From Rhodopseudomonas pseudopalustris (GTDB taxonomy: Bacteria; Pseudomonadota; Alphaproteobacteria; Rhizobiales; Xanthobacteraceae): a DNA stretch of 64,000 nucleotides. Location: positions 186,001 through 250,000 of the forward strand of contig NZ_FODT01000005.1 in NCBI RefSeq assembly GCF_900110435.1, read 5' to 3'. Under the pieces are notes generated by a model that made no database searches, was not told the DNA's origin, and worked only from the letters and a program-made list of their open reading frames with translations. The translations under genes and the position numbers were made by a program. Below, piece by piece: positions 35,848-47,348 of this stretch (its first letter is position 1; each line of letters opens with the position of its first letter).

Positions 35848-37143
35848 ATGCTATCGGTGGAATTGGCAATCGTTGTCGGGTTGATCGTCGCCAACGGATT
35901 GCTGTCGATGTCTGAGCTGGCGATCGTGTCGTCACGCCCGGCCCGGCTTGCGCTTCTGGCTCAGAAGAACGTGCGCGGTGCCCGGCAGGCGATGAAGCTG
36001 GCCGAAGACCCCGGCAAATTCCTGTCCACCGTCCAGATCGGCATCACTTTGGTCGGCGTGCTGTCCGGCGCGTTCTCCGGCGCCACGCTCGGCCAGCGCC
36101 TGACCGAACAACTGAGCGAGCACAATGTGCCGTTCCCGGACGTCATCGGCTTCGGCCTGGTGGTCACGCTGATCACCTACGCGACCTTGATCGTCGGCGA
36201 ATTGGTGCCGAAGCAGGTCGCGCTGCGCGATCCCGAAGCTGTGGCGGTCAAGGTCGCACCGGCGATGACGTTGATCGCCAAGGTCTCGCGGCCGGTGGTG
36301 TTCGTCCTCGATCTCTCCGGCAAGGCGATCCTGAAGATTCTCGGTCAGGGCGGCGCAGCCGAGGAGAAGGTTTCCGAGGAAGAGATCCACAATCTGGTGA
36401 TGGAAGCGGAGACCGCCGGTGTGCTGGAGCCCGGCGAGCGCGAGATGATCGCCGGCGTCATGCGGCTCGGCGACCGGCCGGTCGGCGCGGTGATGACGCC
36501 GCGGCCGGATGTCGACCTGATCGATCTCGGCGATCCGCCCGATGTGATCCGCGACGCCTTCCTCAACAGCCCGCATTCCCGGCTGCCGGTCACCGACGGC
36601 GATCGCGACAATCCGATCGGGATCATCCAGGCCAAGGACATGCTGGGAATCTATCTGCGCGGCGACAAGCCGGATCTGCGCGCGGCGGTGCGCGACGCGC
36701 CGGTGATCCCGTCCTCCGCCGACGCTCGCGACGTGCTGGCGACGCTGCGGCAATCGTCGGTGCATATGGCGCTGGTCTATGACGAATTCGGCGCGTTCGA
36801 GGGCGTGGTCACGACCGCCGATATCCTCGAATCCATTGTCGGTGCATTCGGGTCGGAAGACGGTCCGCCCGAGCCCGCCGCGGTGCTCCGCCAGGACGGT
36901 TCCTATCTGATCGCGGGCTGGATGCCGGTGGATGAATTCGGCGATCTGCTGCCAGTCTCGATCCCGCCGAATCGCGACTACCACACCGTCGCGGGCCTCA
37001 TTCTGCAGCATTTCGGCGCGCTGCCGGTGGTCGGCGACAGGTTTGACTATGAGGGCTGGGAGATTGAAATTCTCGATCTCGACGGCCGGCGGATCGACAA
37101 GATCATGGCGACCCGGAGCGCCAACGCGGAGGCTGTGGCGTGA
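35848..37143 (+). CDS. CNNM/CorC (hemolysin C) family membrane protein
   Basis: 431 aa. N-terminal DUF21/CNNM domain with four membrane segments (LAIVVGLIVANGLLSMSELA, TVQIGITLVGVLSGAFSGAT, VVTLITYATLIVGELVPKQ), then a CBS-domain pair (VMTPRPDVDLIDLGD; VIPSSADARDVLATLR) and a C-terminal CorC/HlyC domain (DGSYLIAGWMPVDEFGDLLP). Such proteins are implicated in Mg2+/Co2+ handling. The ATG at 35848 begins the first helix; a GTG at 35818 is in frame. The next gene starts within its stop (GTGA). Confidence 0.9.
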   Translation: MLSVELAIVVGLIVANGLLSMSELAIVSSRPARLALLAQKNVRGARQAMKLAEDPGKFLSTVQIGITLVGVLSGAFSGATLGQRLTEQLSEHNVPFPDVIGFGLVVTLITYATLIVGELVPKQVALRDPEAVAVKVAPAMTLIAKVSRPVVFVLDLSGKAILKILGQGGAAEEKVSEEEIHNLVMEAETAGVLEPGEREMIAGVMRLGDRPVGAVMTPRPDVDLIDLGDPPDVIRDAFLNSPHSRLPVTDGDRDNPIGIIQAKDMLGIYLRGDKPDLRAAVRDAPVIPSSADARDVLATLRQSSVHMALVYDEFGAFEGVVTTADILESIVGAFGSEDGPPEPAAVLRQDGSYLIAGWMPVDEFGDLLPVSIPPNRDYHTVAGLILQHFGALPVVGDRFDYEGWEIEILDLDGRRIDKIMATRSANAEAVA

Positions 37144-37508
37144 CACCGCCGCTGCCTCCCGGCACGGCCGGGAGCAGCGCCCGGGCGCTGACCGCAGTGC
37201 GCGCGCTGCACGCCGTGATCTGGGCGTTCTTCGCCAGTTCGATCGTACTGATTCCGATCGTCACCCTGCTCGGCCAGCTTACCGCTGCGCTGTGGATGAG
37301 CCTGTTCGTCTGGGGCGAGGTGCTGGTGCTGCTGCTGAACGGGATGCGCTGCCCGCTGACGGCGGTCGCGGCGCGCTACACCGAGGAACGTGCCGACAAT
37401 TTCGACATCTATCTGCCGATTTGGCTGGCCCGCCATAACAGGCTGATCTTCGGCACGCTGTTCGCCGCAACGCAATTACTGCTGGGGCACGCGCTGATCA
37501 CCGACTGA
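37140..37508 (+). CDS. Small inner-membrane protein, hypothetical
   Basis: 122 aa with about three hydrophobic helices (HAVIWAFFASSIVLIPIVTL, LWMSLFVWGEVLVLLLNGM, IFGTLFAATQLLLGHALI) and a conserved-looking MRCPLTAVAARYTEERADNF loop. Its GTG at 37140 overlaps the stop of the CorC-type gene, so it is probably co-translated and may modulate it. The CPLT motif recalls small DUF2784-like membrane proteins, but I cannot assign a family. Confidence 0.7.
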   Translation: MTPPLPPGTAGSSARALTAVRALHAVIWAFFASSIVLIPIVTLLGQLTAALWMSLFVWGEVLVLLLNGMRCPLTAVAARYTEERADNFDIYLPIWLARHNRLIFGTLFAATQLLLGHALITD

Positions 37509-37578
37509 CCGCCCCCCTGAAACGGCAACGGCCGCCCGGTTGCCCAGGCAGCCGCGCAGGTCCCCACCCGCCGAAAAC

Positions 37579-38091
37579 TCAGAACGGAATATCGTCGTCC
37601 ATATCGCTGCCACGGCCGCCACCGCCGCTCGCCGGCACCGGACGGCGCGGCGCGCTGCTCGACGGACCGCTGGAGCCGAAATCGCCTCCGGACGAATCGT
37701 CGGCCCCGTAGCCGCCTCCGCCTCCGCTGCCCCCGCCAGCACGACCATCGAGCATCGTCAGCACCGAATTGAAGTTCTGCAGAACGACCTCCGTGCTGTA
37801 ACGCTCGGCGCCGCTCTGGTCGGTCCATTTCCGTGTCTGCAGTTGACCTTCGAGGTAAATCTTCGAGCCCTTCTTGAGGTACTGCTCTGCGATTTTGCAA
37901 AGCCCTTCGCTGAAAATCACCACGCGATGCCACTCGGTCTTTTCCTTGCGCTCGCCGCTCGCGCGGTCGCGCCAGGTCTCCGACGTCGCAATCCTCAGGT
38001 TGGCGATCGGCCTTCCGTCCTGCGTCCGCTTGATTTCCGGATCAGCGCCGAGATTCCCAACCAGGATCACCTTGTTCACGCTTCCCGCCAT
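37579..38091 (-). CDS. ssb: Single-stranded DNA-binding protein
   Basis: 170 aa. The OB-fold starts [20 protein letters not shown] and includes [10 protein letters not shown]-like [20 protein letters not shown] and [20 protein letters not shown] Gly/Ser-rich flexible linker follows and the tail DMDDDIPF is the partner-binding C-terminal peptide. The ATG at 38091 matches family length; the frame upstream to 38220 is untranslated leader. A perfect SOS box lies at 38265-38279, 174 bases upstream, so LexA control is likely. Confidence 0.95.
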   Translation of the reverse strand: MAGSVNKVILVGNLGADPEIKRTQDGRPIANLRIATSETWRDRASGERKEKTEWHRVVIFSEGLCKIAEQYLKKGSKIYLEGQLQTRKWTDQSGAERYSTEVVLQNFNSVLTMLDGRAGGGSGGGGGYGADDSSGGDFGSSGPSSSAPRRPVPASGGGGRGSDMDDDIPF

Positions 38092-38264
38092 CGCCGTCTC
38101 CTTCGAATCGAACCCAAATCGCCATCGCACCAGCGGGAGCTGCGCCTCTCGCGCCCCACGGATTGTCCCGGTAGCGCTTACGCTGTCAGCCGCGCGCCGC
38201 CCATCCTGTTGGGGCCGCAAAGATCGCGCCTGCCCCCGTTATCCACCGGGTTTGCACGGAGTAT

Positions 38265-38279
38265 GTTCTATTTTTGTTC
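38265..38279. promoter_or_regulatory. LexA-binding SOS box upstream of ssb
   Basis: GTTC-N7-GTTC (GTTCTATTTTTGTTC), the alphaproteobacterial LexA consensus, in the ssb promoter region (ssb reads leftward). It is ~295 bases upstream of the omp gene. Confidence 0.8.
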
Positions 38280-38573
38280 GTGGCAAAAGCGTAAACCGCG
38301 AGAGTCATGGGGATTTTCGATTTCGAGGGCGCTCGCCCCCGGGGCCGAGCGCCTAGTAATTGGTACTTAGATGCCGAGACAGGTGAATTATCCTAATCAA
38401 ATCATCGCGTTCCGCGATCTCACTTCCTCCGCCAGTGTGACTTTTGGGAGACGGCATATTCCGCAGACTCGCGTATAGTTCCATCATGGAATTGAGAAGG
38501 CGCTCGCGCCGGCCGTATCTGCAGCGGGGACAAAGCAGAGCGGAACCATTCACGGATAACCGGGGACATTACC

Positions 38574-39299
38574 ATGAAGAAATTTTTGCTGGGTAGCGTT
38601 GCTCTGATTGCATTGGGTGCGGCGCCGGCGATGGCTGCCGATCTCGCGGCTCGTCCGTACGCCAAGGCTCCGCCGATCATCGCCGCGGTCTATGACTGGT
38701 CGGGCTTCTACATCGGCGCCAACGGCGGTTGGGGCACCAGCCGCAAGAGCTGGGATTTCTATACAGTTGGCGGCTTGGCCGCTGAAGGCTCGCACGACGC
38801 GTCCGGAGCGACCGCCGGTGGCCAGATCGGCTACAATTGGCAGGCTGGCAGCTGGGTGTTCGGTCTGGAAGCGCAGGGCAACTGGGCCGACTTCAAAGGC
38901 TCGAACGTGACGCTTCTCGGGGGTCTCTTTGACAACCAGTCCCGGATCGACGCTTTCGGCCTGTTCACCGGCCGCGTCGGTTACGCCTGGAACAACGCGC
39001 TGCTGTACGCCAAGGGCGGCGCTGCCGTGGTCAACGACAAGTACGACTTCATTCGTCGCGCTGATGGTTTCGTGACCGGCACGGCTTCGGAGACCCGTTG
39101 GGGCGCGGCTGTCGGCGCCGGCTTCGAATATGGCTTCACGCCGAACTGGTCGTTCGCGGTCGAGTACGATCATCTGTTCCTCGACAAGAAGGACGTGACC
39201 TTCACGAACACGGCGGTCGAGCGGATCAAGCAGGACGCCGACATCGTGACCGCCCGCATCAACTATCGCTGGGGTGGCCCGGTCGTCGCGAGGTACTGA
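38574..39299 (+). CDS. Omp25/Omp31-type outer membrane beta-barrel protein
   Basis: 241 aa porin-like barrel common in Rhizobiales. Signal peptide MKKFLLGSVALIALGAAP, ending MAAD(L), then YDWSGFYIGANGGWG, the family N-terminal strand, alternating strands (GGQIGYNWQAGSWVFGLEAQ, GVTGRVGYAW-like LFTGRVGYAWNNALLYAKGG, VGAGFEYGFTPNWSFAVEYD) and a final aromatic end (INYRWGGPVVARY). It lies between ssb and uvrA, genes that are usually direct divergent neighbours in this class. A terminator follows, so it is its own transcription unit. Confidence 0.93.
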   Translation: MKKFLLGSVALIALGAAPAMAADLAARPYAKAPPIIAAVYDWSGFYIGANGGWGTSRKSWDFYTVGGLAAEGSHDASGATAGGQIGYNWQAGSWVFGLEAQGNWADFKGSNVTLLGGLFDNQSRIDAFGLFTGRVGYAWNNALLYAKGGAAVVNDKYDFIRRADGFVTGTASETRWGAAVGAGFEYGFTPNWSFAVEYDHLFLDKKDVTFTNTAVERIKQDADIVTARINYRWGGPVVARY

Positions 39300-39325
39300 T
39301 CTTCGCCAAACTAATTTGAGACACG

Positions 39326-39350
39326 AAAGGCCGGCCTCGCGCCGGCTTTT
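39326..39350 (+). terminator. Rho-independent terminator of the omp gene
   Basis: GCCGGC stem repeats (39330-39335 and 39341-39346, loop CTCGC), with flanking A/T pairs and a TTTT run at 39347-39350. It would stop omp transcription before uvrA. Confidence 0.75.
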
Positions 39351-39518
39351 CTGCGTTTGCGGCTCGGTGTTCGGGCCAACCGTCTCAACCGTGTCCACGG
39401 TCATTTTGCTGCAACGATCGTCGATCGTGGTGGAACGGCGCTGGGCGGCACGGCTTTGGTGGTCGCGGCCGTCAACAATCGGTTGATGGCGGTATCCAGG
39501 CTCTGGAAATCGCTTGCC

Positions 39519-39533
39519 GTTCTTCCTATGTTC
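39519..39533. promoter_or_regulatory. LexA-binding SOS box upstream of uvrA
   Basis: GTTC-N7-GTTC (GTTCTTCCTATGTTC), 85 bases before the uvrA start at 39618. It is a second perfect copy, independent of the one upstream of ssb. Confidence 0.8.
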
Positions 39534-39617
39534 CAGCTTCAGCTCCCCACTGGCGTCGGCCCGGATGATCCGGCGACGACACCGCAACCTGCGCGTCTTC
39601 GCGTCTGGACATCCCGC

Positions 39618-42650
<3,033 letters not shown>

Positions 42651-42696
42651 TCAATCGACCAAGCAATGCATTCCTCTCTTCGATAAGAGTCTCGCC

Positions 42697-43887
42697 ATGC
42701 TCGGCAATTGCATTTTCAGAAATCCAGCCACCCTTCAAGGGACGTTTGATAGAGGCTCACTCTGCGAAGCGCTTCTGTTCTTTGAACGCGCACACCTTTT
42801 GATCGACTTGGCGACTCTGTCGCATATGGCTCAAGACAACTTCCTCGACGACCTCATCATACTGCTGAAAGACGGGCGCCTCACAGGGAATTACTCTCCC
42901 CAAGCAGCCGTAATGCATACCAACAACGAGAACGGAATACGGGAACATTTCTTCACTGTCGTAAGGTTTGGTGGAGATCAATCCAACCCAAAGATGCGCA
43001 ATCCGGAGCTGCTCGAACAACAACTTCAACGACAGTGGAACGATAAATCAAAAGCAAGGAGGTACTTCAGGCAGCTAGCAGACTTGATAACTTTCGATGA
43101 CCTTGGGGACAATGGCGTTCCAACCCTAGGGCGCAGCGATCTCTGCGACCCACAAATTGCGAAACAAGTCGCCACAATGGCATTGTTACGCCACGGCGTA
43201 CCTCCACAAGAAATTTCTTTTTCGAAGATTGACGTTCTTCCTCTTGGTGATTTCAAGTTTGCTATCTCCACAGATATCGATTTCGATCGACTTCGACGCT
43301 TTATTCCTGAAGCGGACCGCGCTGAATTCGGGCCTCATTATCTGTTCCCAGCAATAAGCGATGCGCGGTTTGATGTGGGATTGGCCGCGACCCATAACGC
43401 TGCCTTCGTTGGCAATGAACAGAATCAATTAATCGTCAGTATGATTCTGAACCGCAGCCTTGGAGGAAGCTTCAATAGTCAAAAGGCCTGTAGAGAGATC
43501 TATGACTTTATATCCCTCTCTGTTCCGAGCATCAGGGAAGTGATCAATAGCAATGAACGCAGTACTGCAGAATTTATCAAACTGTTGGCAAACGCAGACT
43601 CGTTTCGGGGTTGGATGGCAAAACAGAACCCTAACGCTGATCTTGTGAAAGAGATGCTTAGAGAAAAGGCTCGCGAGAGTTGGCTGGATTCCTTACCTGT
43701 GAAAGCTATGCGCTTCGGGCTTTTCAACGGCGCCGGAGCCGTAGCCGATGTGGTTTTCCCTGGCGCCAGTGTAGCAACAGGACTCGTTGATAGTTTCTTG
43801 GTTGAGCGGCTGGGAATGAAGTGGAGGCCTCATTTTTTCGTAGAGAATCATCTGAAGGGCTTTCTCGACAAAGAACAAACGGCTTAG
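42697..43887 (+). CDS. Orphan protein of unknown function, atypical composition
   Basis: 396 aa with no recognised domain. The gene is visibly AT-richer than its neighbours and uses codons rare nearby (TTA, ATA, AGA), pointing to recent transfer. The N-terminus (CEALLFFERAHLLIDLATLS) is helical; the middle is charged and mixed; near the C-terminus a Gly/Ala-rich hydrophobic stretch (GLFNGAGAVADVVFPGASVA) could insert in a membrane. No ribosome site is obvious before the ATG at 42697, and later Met codons are possible starts. It stands alone between uvrA and a repeat-rich gap. Confidence 0.65.
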   Translation: MLGNCIFRNPATLQGTFDRGSLCEALLFFERAHLLIDLATLSHMAQDNFLDDLIILLKDGRLTGNYSPQAAVMHTNNENGIREHFFTVVRFGGDQSNPKMRNPELLEQQLQRQWNDKSKARRYFRQLADLITFDDLGDNGVPTLGRSDLCDPQIAKQVATMALLRHGVPPQEISFSKIDVLPLGDFKFAISTDIDFDRLRRFIPEADRAEFGPHYLFPAISDARFDVGLAATHNAAFVGNEQNQLIVSMILNRSLGGSFNSQKACREIYDFISLSVPSIREVINSNERSTAEFIKLLANADSFRGWMAKQNPNADLVKEMLREKARESWLDSLPVKAMRFGLFNGAGAVADVVFPGASVATGLVDSFLVERLGMKWRPHFFVENHLKGFLDKEQTA

Positions 43888-43970
43888 TGGCGAGCGTAGG
43901 CTCTTGCCGTGCGATCGCGGCGAGGATCGCCGGCAGCGTGCCGGTGACCTCCTGCCCACCCTATCCACGC

Positions 43971-44063
43971 GTCATGGCCGGGCTCGTCCCGACCATCCAT
44001 GTCTTCTACCGTGTTCGGCCTTCAAGACGTGGATGCCCGCGACAAGCGCGGGCATGACGACTC
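43971..44063. repeat. Intergenic palindromic repeat
   Basis: GTCATGGCCGGGCTCGTCCC at one end and GACAAGCGCGGGCATGACGA at the other are imperfect inverted halves, with inner ATCCATGTCTTC / AAGACGTGGAT halves also complementary. This layout is a common intergenic element in Bradyrhizobium/Rhodopseudomonas genomes. Confidence 0.65.
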
Positions 44064-44083
44064 TTAGTTAACGGTTTGCGCAC

Positions 44084-44311
44084 TCATTCCGCCGCGATGA
44101 TCGGGTGATCCGCCTGCCGTGCTGCGAAGGCCAGCGCCGCGTCGATATCGGCGTCTTCCAGATACGGATAGTCGCACAGGATATCGTCGCGCGACGCTCC
44201 CGAGGAAAGCTGTGCCAACACGTCGGAGACGCTGATCCGCATGCCGCGAATGCAGGGGCGGCCGTGGAGCACGTTCGGATCAATGGTGATGCGTGCGAGA
44301 AGGTCCGACAT
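44084..44311 (-). CDS. DUF433 family protein
   Basis: 75 aa: MSDLLARITIDPNVLHGRPC, IRGMRISVSDVLAQLSSGAS, RDDILCDYPYLEDADIDAAL. This is the DUF433 fold (winged-helix-like), often the antitoxin-like partner of a PIN-like DUF5615 toxin. No such partner gene is visible on either side, so it is either solitary or the remains of a pair. The ATG at 44311 fits the family start; the frame extends nine codons upstream. Confidence 0.85.
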   Translation of the reverse strand: MSDLLARITIDPNVLHGRPCIRGMRISVSDVLAQLSSGASRDDILCDYPYLEDADIDAALAFAARQADHPIIAAE

Positions 44312-44373
44312 CGAAATCCTCCGCACCAACCTTAGCATCGGCGGTGACGATTGTCAGCGTGGCGACGAGGCCG

Positions 44374-44447
44374 CCGTAGCCCGGGTGAGCGCAGCGACAC
44401 CCGGGGCTTCGGCGCTCCCGCATGTCGCTGCGCTCATGCGGGCTACT
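44374..44447. repeat. Intergenic inverted repeat element
   Basis: GTAGCCCGGGTGAGCGCAGC with its inverted counterpart GCTGCGCTCATGCGGGCTAC about 30 bases on form a long imperfect palindrome able to fold as a cruciform or hairpin. It is a widespread intergenic element of this bacterial group. Confidence 0.65.
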
Positions 44448-44525
44448 GGCCGCGACCGCACGCCACCCCCGCGCCGCACCCGAATTTGAATCGCCCTCCC
44501 GCCCCCGTCCGTTTACACTCCCCCG

Positions 44526-44891
44526 ATGACCCGCCTCACCTCCCTCACGCTCGCCGTCGCCCTCGCCCTCCTCCCCCTCGCCGCCTCGGCGGCTTCGCCC
44601 AAGAAGGCCAAGCGGGCGCAGAGCAGCGGCCTGCCCGGCTATGTGCAGCCGCCGAGCAATTCGGTGCCGCTGTTCATGCAGAAGCTGTCCCGCTCGCAGC
44701 GGGCGATGCTGCGGCCGAAGCGGCCGTGGTACATCGACCCGACGCCGGAATATTATCGCTGGAACGGCGGCTGGGCCGGCGAATGGCGTTATCTCGGCCG
44801 ACCCGGCTTCTATCGCGGCCGCTACAATGGCGGCAGCTTCGGGCCGTGCTGGACCCAGACGCCGATCGGGCCGATCTGGAACTGCGGCTGA
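44526..44891 (+). CDS. Small secreted Trp/Tyr-rich protein
   Basis: 121 aa: signal peptide (MTRLTSLTLAVALALLPLAA, ending ASA-AS), basic segment, then an aromatic-rich mature part (RPKRPWYIDPTPEYYRWNGG, WAGEWRYLGRPGFYRGRYNG) ending GPCWTQTPIGPIWNCG. Two cysteines near the end could form a disulphide. The same C-terminal pattern is common in small conserved Rhizobiales periplasmic proteins of unknown role. Confidence 0.75.
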   Translation: MTRLTSLTLAVALALLPLAASAASPKKAKRAQSSGLPGYVQPPSNSVPLFMQKLSRSQRAMLRPKRPWYIDPTPEYYRWNGGWAGEWRYLGRPGFYRGRYNGGSFGPCWTQTPIGPIWNCG

Positions 44892-45074
44892 GGGGATCAG
44901 CCGAGAGCGGCTTGGTAGGGCATCAGGCGCGCAGCGCCGTCATCCGCCACCGCCTCGCGACGGGGAATAGCTCTCGGCGTATGACGCGCTTCGCGCCTGA
45001 TCCGCCCCACGGCGCTGGGTATCAATCAGAAACCCCATTGCCTCCCCCGCCCCCTCCGGTCCAATACTGCCGCC

Positions 45075-45851
45075 ATGGCCTATGCCGAATTCAGGACCTT
45101 TCTGCGCGAGCTCTATCAAGGCGCGTCGCCGCGTGGGGTGGCGTTTCGCTATGGCGTGCTGGCGTTCGACATCGTCACGGTGCTGTTCATCGTCGGCACC
45201 TCGTTCCTGCCCTCGAACGACATCGTCGAAGCGCTGGATGTGGTGTTCGGCGGGCTGATCATGATCGATTTTGCGGCGCGGCTGCTGATCAGCCGGCGCC
45301 GGCTGCACGAGTTCACCAAGCTCGCAACCTGGACCGACATCGTCGCGATCGTGTCGTTTCTGGCGCCGCTCACCGGCGAGGGCGGCGGCTTCCTGCGCAT
45401 CCTGCGCACGCTGCGGCTGCTGCACGATTACCAGATGCTGTCGCGGCTGCGCAACGACAGCGACTTCTTCCGACGCAACGAGGACGTCGTGATCGCCGTG
45501 ACCAATCTGGGGGTCTTCATCTTCGTGATGACGGCGATCGTCTACGAGACCCAGCGCTCGCACAATCCGCAGATCGCCCACTACGCCGACGCGCTGTATT
45601 TCACCGTCACGGCGCTGACCACGACAGGCTTCGGCGACATCACGCTGCCGGGCACCGCGGGCCGCCTGATCACCGTGGTGATCATGATCTTCGGCGTCAC
45701 GCTGTTCTTCAATCTGGCGCGCGCGCTGCTCAGCCCGAGCAAGGTGCGCTTTCCCTGCCCGACCTGCGGCCTGCAGCGTCACGATGCCGATGCGGTGCAC
45801 TGCAAGGCCTGCGGCACCGTGCTGAACATTCCGGACGAAGGACTGGCGTAG
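45075..45851 (+). CDS. Voltage-gated-type K+ channel with C-terminal zinc ribbon
   Basis: 258 aa ion channel subunit. About six membrane segments include an S4-like helix with spaced arginines (FLRILRTLRLLHDY, 106-119) and a pore loop with selectivity filter TTTGFGD (182-188), indicating K+ over Na+. After the last helix comes a short cytosolic zinc-ribbon: CPTCG (Cys228, Cys231) and CKACG (Cys243, Cys246). The ribbon could sense metal or redox state and gate the channel. E. coli Kch instead ends in an RCK domain. It forms a tetramer if typical. Confidence 0.88.
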   Translation: MAYAEFRTFLRELYQGASPRGVAFRYGVLAFDIVTVLFIVGTSFLPSNDIVEALDVVFGGLIMIDFAARLLISRRRLHEFTKLATWTDIVAIVSFLAPLTGEGGGFLRILRTLRLLHDYQMLSRLRNDSDFFRRNEDVVIAVTNLGVFIFVMTAIVYETQRSHNPQIAHYADALYFTVTALTTTGFGDITLPGTAGRLITVVIMIFGVTLFFNLARALLSPSKVRFPCPTCGLQRHDADAVHCKACGTVLNIPDEGLA

Positions 45852-45958
45852 CGGCCCGCGCCTGTCCGGCTCTGATCGAATCGGAACCGGCATGGCCTGG
45901 ACTCGATCGACGCATGGTCTTCACGCGCGAACCGGGCTTCCCGTCGCGCGAGAACGCG

Positions 45959-46087
45959 CTACCGCAGCCCCGTTCCCTTGCAGCGCTGGCAGGTCACCAC
46001 CTTGTCGCCCTTCTTCAGCGTGCCCTTGCCTTCGCAATTCTTGCATTTCTGCTTCTTCTTGATGTTCGGGCCCTTTTCATTGGCCAT
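45959..46087 (-). CDS. Mini zinc-finger protein, DnaJ-type (42 aa)
   Basis: MANEKGPNIKKKQKCKNCEG then KGTLKKGDKVVTCQRCKGTG. It has two CxxCxGxG-like motifs as in the DnaJ central zinc finger (CKNCEGKG, CQRCKGTG), enough for one zinc ion. An AGGAG site 7 bases upstream of the ATG at 46087 shows it is a real gene; the longer upstream frame lacks comparable support. Possibly an RNA- or protein-binding micro-chaperone. It is divergent from the next gene. Confidence 0.8.
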   Translation of the reverse strand: MANEKGPNIKKKQKCKNCEGKGTLKKGDKVVTCQRCKGTGLR

Positions 46088-46219
46088 GGTGATCTCCTGA
46101 ACGATGGCGGCCGGCGCGGCGCTGGCGTGCTCATAGCATCGATGCGGCCGATGCGGGAGATATCGAACAGCCAGCGCGTTTGCGGTATAAGCGCCGCGTG
46201 ATCCTGTCCGAGGTCGACC

Positions 46220-46741
46220 ATGCTCAGCCGCCGTCTCCTTTTGATCTCCACTGCCTCGCTCGCGACCCTCGCTTGTCCCGCCGCCGCGCTGGCGCAGGCG
46301 AAGCCGCCGGCCAACGATCCCGCCGCGCTTTTGACCGCGCTCTACGCCAAGGCAGCGAAGGACAATGCCGGCGGCGATTTCGTCAACGCGCCGAAATCGC
46401 GGGCGAAGTATCTGTCGAAGGCGTTCGCGGCGCTGTGGACCAAGGCCGAGGCGAAAACGCCCAAGGGTGACGTCGGCCCGATCGATTTCGACCCGGTGAG
46501 CAATTCGCAAGACCCCGACATCAAATCATTCGCGATCAAGGTCGAGACGCAAGACGACAGCAGCGCGACGCTGGCGGTCGCACTGATCGGCAGCCAGCCG
46601 CGGAGCAAACCTAACGACAGCGTAATCCGTTACGATTTCGTCCGCGACGGCGGGCATTGGCGGATCGACGACATCCGCGGCGCTGTCGATGGCGAGCCCT
46701 GGTCGATCCGCAAGCTGCTGGCCGACTCGCTCAAGAGCTGA
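46220..46741 (+). CDS. Secreted DUF3828-like protein
   Basis: 173 aa with an Arg-Arg leader (MLSRRLLLISTASLATLACP, ending ALAQA) and a mature domain with the DUF3828-type pattern: YLSKAFAALWTKAEAKTPKG, GPIDFDPVSNSQDPDI, and VIRYDFVRDGGHWRIDDIRG. The fold is NTF2-like/periplasmic; its function is unknown. No operon partner is evident. Confidence 0.75.
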   Translation: MLSRRLLLISTASLATLACPAAALAQAKPPANDPAALLTALYAKAAKDNAGGDFVNAPKSRAKYLSKAFAALWTKAEAKTPKGDVGPIDFDPVSNSQDPDIKSFAIKVETQDDSSATLAVALIGSQPRSKPNDSVIRYDFVRDGGHWRIDDIRGAVDGEPWSIRKLLADSLKS

Positions 46742-46975
46742 GGCCCGGGATTGTCCGGATCGTATGTACGGTATCCCCTCAGGGATTTCACGGATTGCGT
46801 CCGGCATTTTGCTATGGCTTGAAGCGCGCGGATGTCGATCTACAGCAGCGTGTGCCGCGGCGGCGGTCTCGTAATGCCGCACCACTCTTGAAAACCACGG
46901 GCGCGACAACACCTGAAGGCCATTGGCGCTGCCGGGGTGGCAGATCAAGCAATCAACCAAGAAAAGGGGGACGCC

Positions 46976-47266
46976 ATGAACGGCACCACAACCGCAGCCG
47001 GCGTGCGCAACAACAAGGCGATGAATCGCTTCGAACTCGATTCCCATGGCGAGGTCGCCTTCGCGAATTATCGCCGCGCCAATGGCCGCGTGATCATCAC
47101 CCATACCGAGACGCCGGAGCCGCTGCGCGGCCGCAGCATCGCCTCGCGACTGGTTCGGGGCGCGCTGGATCTGATCCGCGCCGAGGGGCTGAAGGTCACC
47201 GCCGGATGCGGTTTCGTCGCCGACTACCTCGACACCCATCCGGAATATGCCGATCTGACCCGATAG
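46976..47266 (+). CDS. YjdJ-type small GNAT N-acetyltransferase
   Basis: 96 aa minimal acetyltransferase: NRFELDSHGEVAFANYRRAN, VIITHTETPEPLRGRSIASR (the acetyl-CoA loop, RGRSIASRLV), then EGLKVTAGCGFVADYLDTHP. Such one-domain GNATs are widespread; substrates are mostly unknown. The ATG at 46976 follows an AAAGGGGG site at 46963-46970; the frame starts 13 codons earlier without one. Confidence 0.85.
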   Translation: MNGTTTAAGVRNNKAMNRFELDSHGEVAFANYRRANGRVIITHTETPEPLRGRSIASRLVRGALDLIRAEGLKVTAGCGFVADYLDTHPEYADLTR

Positions 47267-47348
47267 CCCGTCATGCTTGACCCTCGCGTCGTTGCCCGCC
47301 GCGCGCTGCTGTGGCATCGCTGGGGCGGGCAGCGCTGGGGGCATCACC

